Assembly: GCA_013397115.1 (NCBI GenBank)
Contig: VWZW01001014.1
Span: 1,972,877 to 2,036,876 of the forward strand
From: Edolisoma coerulescens
Lineage: Eukaryota; Chordata; Aves; Passeriformes; Campephagidae
DNA length: 64,000 bases
Reading direction: 5' to 3'
Notes under the pieces: generated by a model
Databases searched by the model: none
What the model was told of the DNA's origin: nothing
What the model saw: only the letters and a program-made list of their open reading frames with translations
In this document: one piece after another, positions 12,681 through 22,766 of the stretch
How the letters are laid out: every line of letters begins with the position of its first letter
Numbering within the stretch: position 1 is the first letter of the stretch
Program-made: the position numbers and the translations under genes

Positions 12681-15600
12681 AACAGGCTTTCAGGTAGGTA
12701 TAACCTCTACTTATTGTAAAAATTGCTGAATCAGAAGTTGTTGGGAAATTTTGATTTAGCTTTTCCACATTATGTGGAATAAGCAGAACTGACACCATAG
12801 CAGAGATGCCAAAAAGACGGTATTTATGCCTCTAGAAGCCATGATTCCATAATTCAGGTAACATTATACTGTGTTTTTATAATATAGTTTGTCTTCAGCA
12901 ATGACAGTTATAGAGTTTTGAATAATAATAGACATTTTTAAAAGACTATACTAATCTCTTATCTTCCCATTTGTTATTTCCTTGTCCTGCCTGTTACTGT
13001 AATATAATAGTCATGCATTATGGACATAAAAGACTCTATTTCATCACGAAATGTGCACTTCAGATAGATTATCTACACAAACTTTTGCCAAACAAATTAA
13101 ATAGCACAAATATGTCCAGGCCCACAAAACTCCTATGCCTCCCTTTCAAAAGTATGACTTTCCTTCTGAACTGTGTGGGACATGGGTGGTCCTGGGTGCT
13201 GTATCACCCATTGCTGCATACCCCACCCAGACTAAGGAGGGCTGAGAGCCAGGAGGCAATGCCCTGGGACTTCAGCATGGGTCATAATTGACACAGATGC
13301 CATGTGCCATCTTTTCTTCTTATACCACCTATGCTGGAGTAAATAGGGTCTGGCACCCTGAGGTACATTTTATTTCCCAGGGGCCTTGAAATGGACACCT
13401 GTGTGGGAGACACTTAGGCTCAGATGCTCAACAATTTACGAACTGTGACATCTGGGTCTTCCTGGAGTCCACCATATAATGCACAATGAGACCCAGAAGT
13501 GAATCAGTAGATGGTGAGATGGACAGTAAAAACCCTTTACCAAGAGGAGTGGGTCCTTGCCTGCCAGCTGCACAACCCATCCTGCCATCAGCTCCAGGCA
13601 CGGCCACATCTGTGGGGCAAGCACCTTCTCCCCTGACTGCCCTGCACTCTGTAACCTCTGGCCTGCCTACATCTCCCTGAATATTCTCCCTCCTACCTGA
13701 CTGAAATGCCTGAATAATTACATCGTGGGCTACATGGCATAATCCTAACTCTTTGCAGCTGTTTCCAGTCCTTCTCGTTTCTCCCCTGTATCACGGCTAA
13801 TTAATTTTATATTACAAGCCAGCCACTTCTGAAGGATCTGTGGAGGTTCAGATTAAATGCAAAATTTCAGTCTCCTTCATATGCCCTTGATAAAGATGAT
13901 TTTATAGCCCTTATGTCAGATGTTTTGGGCACTCCGTTTGCAACAGTTTAGGCTGGGTTTTTTTTTCCCCTTCTGTAAAGTAGCAAGAACCAAGTGCTTG
14001 GATTTTATTTTCTTTTTTACCTTTATTTGACTAAATTAGATACAAACAGACTCACTAATGTGAAGTACACAAACAAAAAAAAGTTAAGTTTAAGTCTAAT
14101 TATATGATGATTTTTTGAGCATACCATTAAGCCTACTAGCAGTAGGATGAAAAACCATAAAAATGCATAACAACAAAGTGTAATAGACCAAAACAAAGCA
14201 CAATAACTGGACATATTAAAATACACAAATGGAGCTGATACAACTAAATGATCCATATTAAAAAGAGAGAGAACCCAAACCATCAACAACCTACAAAGAG
14301 CAGTTTGTCACTTAGACCCAGTCCACTGTGCCACAGGCACCTCAGTCTCTCTACTACATGGGAGCCTGAGATCTTGAGAGGGAACTTTTTGCACCTTGAA
14401 GTTCTCGCACACACTGCATCCTTTTCACCACTGGATGTGTCAAGATGATCAAAATTGGACTGCTGTGCTCTCTTTTTCCTCTCACCACAGTCACAAGTAT
14501 TCCCATGTTCCTTACCTTGGGCAAAAGGAATGTTCCCCAGTTGGGAAAATGCTGACTTGGTCTGTAATGGGATTTAGTTATCACCCAGTGTGGGCACCAG
14601 GATTGCACTGAAGTGGCTCAGGCACCTTTTCATTCAGGCTCTGGAGACGGGAACACCTCATGCCCCGAGGTAAAGTCCTGCAACGGGCTTCCCAGCCTGC
14701 TGTTCCCTGCCTCCTGGTCTCACCATGAAGAGCCTTTTAGTAACAAACTGCAGGGCTGGTACCACAAAACACATGACCTGCAGGAGAATGGTGTTTCCTT
14801 TAGTCAGTGCCTCCATGGCAAGGATGCTTTGCTAAGGTTAAGGAACACTGTGCCAGCAGTCTGAAGAGCCACTATTACAGAGAAAAAAAAATCCAGTGGG
14901 GACAGATGCAGAGCCATCTGCCCTTAGGGAAGGACTGGTAGCTGGCAGAAGCTGAGAGCATCTAGCAGACAGACAACATGGACTGAAAACCTGCCAGACT
15001 CTCCAGGAGAGACTGGAAAATGCGCTTTCTCTCTTCCAGGTGAGCACTCTCTCTGCTGACCTGTTGCTGAAGAAGGAGTGAGGGGGAAAGAGATAGTAAC
15101 AGGCAGCACCTCAGATGGCTTTGCCTTAGAGGAGTTTGCCAGGGTCCCTAGTGGCTAGAGCAAGTGAATTTGGAGTAGCTAGGTGCATTATCAGCTGCCC
15201 AGAGTTAAGAGGCACAAGCCTTGGGAAGGAGAGCAGCCCTGTTTATAGGATTTCCACATGGACAGCTTTGGTAGGACTTCTGGACACTGCTCCCAGACCC
15301 ACAGGGCTCTCCATGCATTGTGCTATCTTGATATAATATATTGCTACTACCTTGACAAAGCATGCTATAAGGTAACAGTTATTAGAAATGGAAAGTGCAA
15401 CGCCTGAAAAAATGCTGTGTTCTCCTTGCAGAGAAGTAAACTTTGATAAGTGGAAGTGATTAGTCTATAAAATTTAACTTACCATTTATTAACTTAACCC
15501 AACAACATGGCGTTATTAAATTCTCAGGGTCGGAACCACTATGACCAATAAAAAAAGTATTCGCCAGCTGAAGTGCAAATCAGTAGTTCTACCTTTAGCT

Positions 15601-17494
15601 AAAATTTTATGTATTATGCCAAATACAGTTCATAAATGTCACTTCATAATTTGGATTAGCAAAAATTATTAGCGAAGAGTCACAACCCTGTCTTGCCACA
15701 CCAAAATACATTAATAGTTTCTCAGAGATTTTCAGATTATTTAACTTAACGACCCTGTTAAAAATATGCTAAATAACTTTTTTTGTTCTAACAGTATAGA
15801 GTTTATGTTTTTCAGGCACGGTCTAATGAGGCAAAAGTTTATAATAGATTTTAGTTTTAAACTGTTAGAAATTAAGATGTATATAGAATTATAGAACAAT
15901 CAAGATCCATCAAGAAATCAAGTTTTTAGATATATAAGATGGCAGAATGAATCTAAAATGTGGTAGATTGAAAATACAAATTTGACTGATGCCTAAAAAG
16001 TTAAAGGTCATTTTTTATAAATGCTTTTTAAAATTCATTGTTTGAAACAGTACTTTCTGAAAAAAAAGGGCTCATGTGATATATTTCTATGCAGTCCAGT
16101 GTCCTATTTTAACTACTTTCCTTAATTATACTGAGGTTACAGACATTTTCAGTCTGTTACACATATACAGTATTCAGGGCAGTAGCATTTGCAAATTATG
16201 TATTGGAAATAGAACCGAACTTCAGGTTCCAGCGAGCACAGTGAACACACCCTAACAATTTTAATTGGCCATGATATCACCAGGAGGTCAGCAGTAAAAT
16301 CTGTATCCCAAAGTTTATGGCTGTCACTTTATAGATTTTGATTTAGGGTTAGCGCCTGCACAGCAATTAATGATCAAACTGTGACATATAAACTACTGGT
16401 CTCAAATGCAGGTGCTCTTCCTGAGCAGTCAGAGACCGTGACAAAACCAAGCAGAGGGTCACAACTTGCTCCTCCACGCAGTCTCTGTCCTCTCCCTACA
16501 GCTGGGGGCTGTAATCCTCACGGTGTTTGCACTGGATGTGTGCAAACACAGATCTCCCGCGTTCTCCATCCACCTGCGGTGGTAAGGACCAGATGCACTG
16601 TGACCCAGGCCAGGTGTTAGAAACAGGGAGAGAGAGCAGCTAACCAGGGAAACCTTCTAAAGGTTATGTTCATGAAGACAAATGCTGTGCAAAGGGTCAT
16701 AAATGCACTTTCACGGAAACCTGCAGATAGAAAGGATGTTAGCGAGAGCTTCTTAGGATGGTGCATTCCCCATCATTTAACACCCGTAATGGAACAGCGT
16801 CCTCGTATTTCTCATGACACTGTTATTCTTCTTAATGGGGATTAACAGCCTTTCGTGTTATTTCCTGTCTAGATTTCTCATGAACTAACATCCCCACATC
16901 AGATACTATATTAGCCAATAATAAGAATAAATGACAGACTGTGTAGTTTCTTGCCTGACAAGGGTGCTGCATTATCCCACCACACAAAGAGTACAAAGAA
17001 ATTTCTGGGGTTTATTTATTGTTTTGGCTATTACATAAAAATATTACAGAAATAAAAACCCTGAAGAACTAGTATGGTGTGGTATTGCTCCAGTCATAAT
17101 GTGCTAGTACACAATCAATTCTTATAAAAGCTTTTCTCTTTCAGAGTAGTTTAGTTGTCCAAAGGGAATAAATAATTTACTGCTTGTTCAATCTGGTACT
17201 TCTCTCCTATTATTTTAAAAAATTCATTCTACTTTGCATGTACCATATAAAGCATTCTTTGTTTACAATTTGACCATTTTAGCACATAGAGGATACCCTT
17301 GGTCAAGTGAGCTTACCAACAGGACACTGACAGCTTGAGAAGAGTTCAGGTGTACATTTTATTTTTCTTATTTCTGAAACCAGTATGGACTGCATTAATT
17401 TATTTTGATGTAAATTTTCACAATTTCCACATTTTCAAATGAAAACCCTATACAGCTTATAGACACAGGCACATATATATTCTTAATGTATAAC
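12681..17494. other. Unique noncoding sequence, nothing recognised
   Basis: No recognisable gene, RNA or transposon. The stretch 13130-15340 is somewhat richer in GC and holds several overlapping frames of 60-106 codons on both strands, none with known protein similarity. 15350-16300 is strongly AT-rich. Nothing supports exon calls. Confidence 0.65.
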
Positions 17495-17633
17495 AAGGCG
17501 AGGTTGGATGGGGTTTTGAGCAACCCGGCCTGGTAGAAAGTGTCCCAGCCCATGGCAGGAGGGTTGGCACTAGATGGTCTTTAAAGACCCTTCCAACCCA
17601 AACCACTCCATGATTCTGTGATTCTGTGATTCT
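17495..17633 (+). mobile_element. CR1 LINE 3' end fragment with octamer tail
   Basis: About 140 bases match the plus-strand 3' terminus of avian CR1: the GGTTGGATGGGG region, the TGTCCCAGCCCATGGCAGG region, the CACTAGATGGTCTTTAA region, the CCTTCCAACCCAAACCA region and the terminal repeat. The copy is severely 5'-truncated and keeps only a scrap of ORF2 end plus the 3' untranslated region. It is fairly well preserved, so it is probably younger than the fragment near 25.7 kb. Confidence 0.96.
17611..17633 (+). repeat. CR1 terminal octamer microsatellite, about three units
   Basis: TGATTCTG-type octamers repeat about three times and end the CR1 copy. CR1 elements end in such short 8-bp repeats instead of poly(A), and this is the best family diagnostic in the window. 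Confidence 0.92.
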
Positions 17634-18528
17634 TAATATAACTGAATACAAGTAGGTGATGCCAAACTGGCTCACGGCTGTCTGCAAACTACCCCACAGT
17701 TGACAGAGTTGTCAGGAAACTCAGCAGAGAAAGGTTGGAGCACCTTGCTGACACTAGAAGTGACCATGTCTAAAGGAGGACCACACAGTGGGAGCCAGCA
17801 GAGCATCAACCCTGCTGACACTCTACCCACTGACAGGTGCGCAAAGAAGTTTCTCCTTGCCCTGGACAGAACACCCCCAGTATGTCCCACAACCGAAGAT
17901 CTCTTGGAGAGGAATAACCATAAATACTCAAGTCCCTACATTTTTAGCAGATGAGATTGTGTTCTAGGAATTTAGCTAATGCTTCCATCCAGCAGATTTT
18001 TTCACATTTTCACGGATGAAGACCTCTCAGTATATTTCTAAGAAAAAATTAAATGTTTCTACTAGAGACAGGCCTTAATTTATCATTAAGAAAGAAAAAA
18101 AGCCCGTCTTCCCAAATGTTTGCATCTTTAAATTATTTGAGAAATAATCCTGAAAAGATGAGAATGAAAATGAATGCATGAAACAGCACAGCACTTGTCT
18201 CTATTAGTGGTGTCTTCACCTAAGAGAAGCACAATTTAATTTTTACTTTTCAATTGTCTTTTTCATACCAGTGTACTGGTGGGAGAGAAGTCAGTATTCA
18301 CTAGCAGAATGAACAGTATTTAGAGGATCAGATTTCCAATTCAGCTTTTCAGTTTTACCTCTTCCCAAGCAGATATGTGGCACTGAACCTAAAAACTCCT
18401 GAGAACAATTGTATGACCCATATAGCCTTCCCCTAAAATCTTTTAATGACAAGGTCAAAGTCAATTATTTACTGTCTTCAGTATCACACAGGGATTCTGA
18501 AATGCATTCAAATCTCAGATGTCACGGT

Positions 18529-18572
18529 TTTAAAATATCATGGTTAAAATATCATGTTTTAAAATATCATGG
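18529..18572. repeat. Local tandem repeat, three units of TTAAAATATCATG
   Basis: The 13-base core TTAAAATATCATG occurs three times, starting near 18529, 18544 and 18559, at about 15-base spacing with slightly different joints. It is a short, AT-rich minisatellite-like duplication with no coding meaning. Confidence 0.85.
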
Positions 18573-19072
18573 TTACTTGATTATAAGAGGAATCTATGCT
18601 AGTGCATCACTTTGAAATGGGAAAAGATGCATCAAACTCTCTTCTAAATATGTTCTCTACGTTGGCCTTGCTGTTGGTGTGATTCCTTTCTAATTTCTGC
18701 TCCAGTGATCACTGGTGACTCTCACGGTCATGGTAAATGGTCTCTAGGTACATTTGCAGTATGTTCATTGATGTATTTTTCAGCTAAAAGTGTTATGAAT
18801 ACACAGTGACCTGTGAATGATTTTGAGGGCTGACACTCAATTGTTGACCCTTAAAACTTTGAAATAATGTCATAAAATATTTAAAGACAGGAATGAAAGA
18901 TAACTCTCTCTCTAAAATAGAATTTAATGACTATCGGGAATTAAAAAATAACATGTGTAACCACCCTAAAACACAGTGTCATCACTCCAGTTACAGACTG
19001 AATATAGCAAAACCCTAGTTCTAGTACTGGCGTGAATACAATACAAGATTTAGGTAACGATTTCCCCATTAC

Positions 19073-19124
19073 ATTTCCTCCATTACTGTGAGGATTGCAA
19101 AATCCTCACAGTAGTGGTTGAAAT
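19073..19124. other. Strong inverted repeat (hairpin) with GCAA loop
   Basis: Bases 19080-19096 pair with 19101-19117 over 17 positions, 16 Watson-Crick and one G-T wobble, around the four-base loop GCAA, a GNRA-type tetraloop if transcribed from the plus strand. After a two-by-two mismatch, five more pairs form (19073-19077 with 19120-19124). The structure is 52 bases long. It is shorter than a typical pre-microRNA, and the loop is small for one. It could be a tiny palindromic duplication, a remnant of a terminal-inverted-repeat element, or a structured RNA. Function is unknown. Confidence 0.7.
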
Positions 19125-21454
19125 TCCTGATCAATTTTGTGGCCTGCCTATAAGACCACAGGTCAAGGTCACAGTGTTGGATAGAACCTTTGAATTACTT
19201 CTTGGTTTAGATCTGGGGGTTGGTGAAGAGCAGTAGAAATGGAGGTGTAATAAATTTCATCACCTGAAAAAGCACAATTTTTCTCTCTAAGAATAAAAAA
19301 CTGGACTTGCTTTCTGCAGCTTATTGGCAGGAACATCATGCTTGGACCATATTGCACAAGGGCTTATGGCTATTCATGCTGTTTCTGCATAAAAATTCAT
19401 CAATTTATCTGTGAAGTCCTAGGAGGCCTGGATCATATTCTTAAGACAAGAGATATAAAACTTCAGGGGAGAAAGATTTGACTGAACTTAAAATTTCAAT
19501 GCTGGCCTTCACAGAACTGTTTTTAAACTTATTAAATTGTTTAAGGTGAAAAGAAAATCAGGTATACATTTACATTGACAGAAATCTGTTTAGCGTTAGC
19601 CCCACTTTTAGCACACAGTATGTATGAGATCCAGGTTCAAATATACTCACCAACTTGATTGATTGCAAGCAGGGATTTGAGCCTGGGTCATCACACTTTC
19701 TCTCTCTGGTTCACTGCATGTTTAAGTAGGGTGCAAAAATGGAACATCTCCTACAGAACTGAGTGAGCGTGGCCCTGCTGTGCACGTCGCGTGCTGACTA
19801 GATGCTCATCAGGAAGACCGGAGTGCTACATTTAGATCTCTCCTGGTCCCAATAACAGCAAGGCTGAACTCCCACTCGGCAATGTGAAGATGGGACATAT
19901 GCAGTTTCTTCCTGTTAAAGCTGTTCCACTTTTTTCACTGAATACTCAATACTCAACAAGAGACCGAGCTAGTAAATAAGTCCCTTGCTTTATGGGGAAT
20001 TCATTCGGGACACAGAATGCCTGGGCCCTGTTCTCCATGCCAGGTGCCAGTTTGCAAGGAAAAAGTAGAACAGAGTCAAAGGAAAGGGTGGAAAATCCTT
20101 CTCAGTCCTCTCTAAAGTATCTTGCAGGCTTGCAGTCATACTGTCCTTCGAATGCTTTGAGGTAGAGGTACCTATGCCATCTCTTCCTCATCCCATTTTA
20201 TCAGTCTAATTTGACAGTGCCTTTGCTCTCAGCAGCATTTTACCTTTGGGTTGGAGTAGGATGCTTTGTCCCATTAGAAACAATTCCCCTAGTTTTTCAT
20301 TTTAATGAAAAAACCCACCCCCCGTATTTTCACTTTCAGCTAATTCTTAAACATTTTTAATGTACTTTTCTTTGGTTAGAGAACTGAAGAAAAGCACATA
20401 TAACTTACTCAAGGCCCTGTGCCTCATTTTCTTCTTTCCTACTGCCACTGACTGATGACAGTGGAACTGAACCTTCCGAGTTTTAAGTGAAACAGATCAG
20501 TTAATGGTTATTTCCTGAACTGATTTCCTCCAACTCACTACAGCAACTGGCTAAAAGTATCCTGGGAGCATTATAAATTGTGTAGGAGTGGGAGGAGGGA
20601 AGGGATTGAGACACTCCAAAGAGATCTGCTTATCACCAGCAGGAGTAAACACTGGTTCCTCTGACAATTAAAAAAATAATTTTAAGTTCTTATGTATATT
20701 TAAAAATGCTTGAGATCATACTCATAGGCACCCACATGCACAGGATTCTGTTGTATAAAGGAAAAGTGTGCCTTCCTGGAGGTTGACACCATCTCAACAT
20801 AAGCCTCCACGGATTTGATATTTATGTGCTCAGTTCTCAGTAGATCCCAGCACTGCCAGTGATGCTTGACCTCCCCCAGAGAAAGTGTCTGGCAGTGAGA
20901 CACTTAATATGCAGCTCCCTGAATGCTGGACTTCATTTTCTTCTGCTTTTTTCCCCCTTCATTTTAGAAATTTCAGAAAAATCATCTACCTAACTGTTGT
21001 CAAATCCCAAATTCAGCTCTGTGAACTGATGGTACGGGTATGGTAGAAGGGGAACACTTGTGTTTGGGACTGAACAGAATGTCAAAACATAGACTGAATA
21101 GACTGACACAGAGATACTAACATTAACTATATCCTCAAAAGTATTAAATATGTTTTCTTAGGTGATGAAAATTTCTTGTTATCACACAATGTCCAGTTTA
21201 AAAGTAGGTGCTTATTCAGCAAAGTTCTCACGACAAGACATGCAATACGACAAAGCCTGTGTTTAATGACAAGAAAATAATTGTGTGGCTTGGTGGTCAT
21301 TGCACTCATCCAGTGAAGAATTCCAGTTTCTGATTTTCCTTCCAACAAACAATTAATCAATGGATTATAAGAAAGGATCAAAAGTAGAGATTGCAACACA
21401 TTTTCTTGCTTTTCCTGAGGTATACTATGTAAACACAAGCACATATGGATTGGG

Positions 21455-22024
21455 AATGGATTGAGAGCAGCCCAGAGGAGAAAGACTTGGGGACATCGAA
21501 AGATGAAAAACTAGATATGAGCTGGCAATGTGCACGTGCAGCCCAGAAAGCTAGCTGTGTATCCTGGGCTTCATCAGAAGAGTGTGGCCGGCAGGTCCAC
21601 TCTGCTCTGGTGAGACCCCAGCTGGAGTACTGCGTCCAGCTCTGGGGTCCCCAGCACAGGAAGGAGATGGACCTGCTGGTGTCCAGAGGGCCATGAAGAT
21701 TATCAGAGGGCTGAAGCACCTCTCATATGAAGACAGGCTGAAAAAGTTGAGGCTGTTCAGCTAGGAAAAGAGGCTCAGGAAGGCCTTATGCATCTTTCAA
21801 TATATAAAGCAGACTCTATGAACAACGGAGAAAAACTTTTTATCAGGTCCTGTAGTGACAGGACAAGGAGTAATGGTTTTCAACTGAAAGATGGTAGGTT
21901 TTGATTGGATATAAGGAAGAAATTTTTTCCTGTGAGGGTGGTGAGACACTGGGACAGGTTGCCCAGACAGGCTGCAGGTACTTCATCACTGGAAGTTTTG
22001 AAGGCCAGGCTGGTTGGGGCTTTA
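21455..22024 (+). pseudogene. CR1 ORF2 C-terminal remnant
   Basis: Frames over 21463-21690 carry CR1 ORF2 motifs (EEKDLG, SALVRPQLEYC, LWGPQHRKEMDLL). A frameshift near 21690 moves the reading to MKIIRGLKHLSYEDRL, which then meets a TAG stop at about 21762, where CR1 normally continues LFSLEK. A later frame from 21905 has DIRKKFFPVRVVRHWDRLP, the usual C-terminal block. The copy cannot produce protein. Frames continuing past 22025 run through an N and into duplicated sequence, so they are meaningless. Confidence 0.9.
21750..22024 (+). repeat. Direct repeat A, first copy (275 bases)
   Basis: This CR1 segment is repeated base for base at 22026-22300, immediately after a single N. It ends exactly at the N, as overlapping contig ends do. 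Confidence 0.97.
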
Positions 22025-22025
22025 N
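22025..22025. other. Single-N assembly join 1
   Basis: One ambiguous base separates two sequences that overlap by 275 identical bases. It is most simply an unresolved contig junction rather than a real unknown nucleotide. Confidence 0.9.
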
Positions 22026-22300
22026 AGGCTGTTCAGCTAGGAAAAGAGGCTCAGGAAGGCCTTATGCATCTTTCAATATATAAAGCAGACTCTATGAACA
22101 ACGGAGAAAAACTTTTTATCAGGTCCTGTAGTGACAGGACAAGGAGTAATGGTTTTCAACTGAAAGATGGTAGGTTTTGATTGGATATAAGGAAGAAATT
22201 TTTTCCTGTGAGGGTGGTGAGACACTGGGACAGGTTGCCCAGACAGGCTGCAGGTACTTCATCACTGGAAGTTTTGAAGGCCAGGCTGGTTGGGGCTTTA
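22026..22300 (+). repeat. Direct repeat A, second copy (275 bases)
   Basis: Identical by line-by-line reading to 21750-22024, beginning directly after the N. The CR1 body then continues past 22300 with its natural 3' end, which the first copy lacks. Confidence 0.97.
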
Positions 22301-22466
22301 AACAACCCAGTCTAGTGGAAGGTGTCTCTGTCCATTACTAGGGAGTGTTGGACTAGATGATCTTTAATGGTCCCTTCTAATCCAAACTATTCTATGATTC
22401 CATATATCTATTCATGCACATATGAGAGACAAATATTTACATACAGATATATATACACACATATAT
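22168..22466 (+). repeat. Direct repeat B, first copy (299 bases)
   Basis: Contains the CR1 3' end and the following AT/CA-rich sequence. It repeats exactly at 22468-22766 and ends at the second N. The offset between copies is exactly 300. Confidence 0.97.
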
Positions 22467-22467
22467 N
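22467..22467. other. Single-N assembly join 2
   Basis: A second lone N, flanked on the left by the end and on the right by the start of the same 299-base sequence. It has the same signature as the join at 22025. Confidence 0.9.
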
Positions 22468-22766
22468 TGGTAGGTTTTGATTGGATATAAGGAAGAAATT
22501 TTTTCCTGTGAGGGTGGTGAGACACTGGGACAGGTTGCCCAGACAGGCTGCAGGTACTTCATCACTGGAAGTTTTGAAGGCCAGGCTGGTTGGGGCTTTA
22601 AACAACCCAGTCTAGTGGAAGGTGTCTCTGTCCATTACTAGGGAGTGTTGGACTAGATGATCTTTAATGGTCCCTTCTAATCCAAACTATTCTATGATTC
22701 CATATATCTATTCATGCACATATGAGAGACAAATATTTACATACAGATATATATACACACATATAT
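22468..22766 (+). repeat. Direct repeat B, second copy (299 bases)
   Basis: Exact copy of 22168-22466. After 22766 the sequence continues into unique DNA, so this copy represents the true right flank of the CR1. Confidence 0.97.

Larger units (their letters stand above)
17634..21454. other. Unique noncoding sequence with a hairpin and a local repeat
   Basis: No gene or transposon is recognised. An 84-codon frame at 17700-17954 resembles nothing known. The stretch includes a three-unit local repeat at 18.53 kb and a strong inverted repeat at 19.1 kb, both listed separately. The rest is ordinary AT-rich DNA. Confidence 0.65.
21455..22703 (+). mobile_element. CR1 LINE fragment, inflated by assembly duplications
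   Basis: This is plus-strand CR1 sequence. It begins in ORF2 (EEKDLG region), passes through the SALVRPQLEYCVQLWGP region and the DIRKKFF...RHWDRLPRQ region to the 3' end, AACTATTCTATGATTC near 22700. Two N characters at 22025 and 22467 are each followed by exact repeats of earlier sequence, so the annotated span is too long. Without the 576 redundant bases the element would be about 670 bases. It is 5'-truncated and frameshifted. Confidence 0.93.

Noticed and set aside
21901..22180. Open frames running through the N at 22025
   Set aside because: They cross an assembly join and contain an undefined residue, so the peptides after the N are duplication artefacts.
21750..22766. Genuine tandem duplication of CR1, or a satellite array
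   Set aside because: Copies are identical and each ends at a lone N. Left and right contigs also overlap directly by 133 bases, so contig overlap is the simpler explanation.
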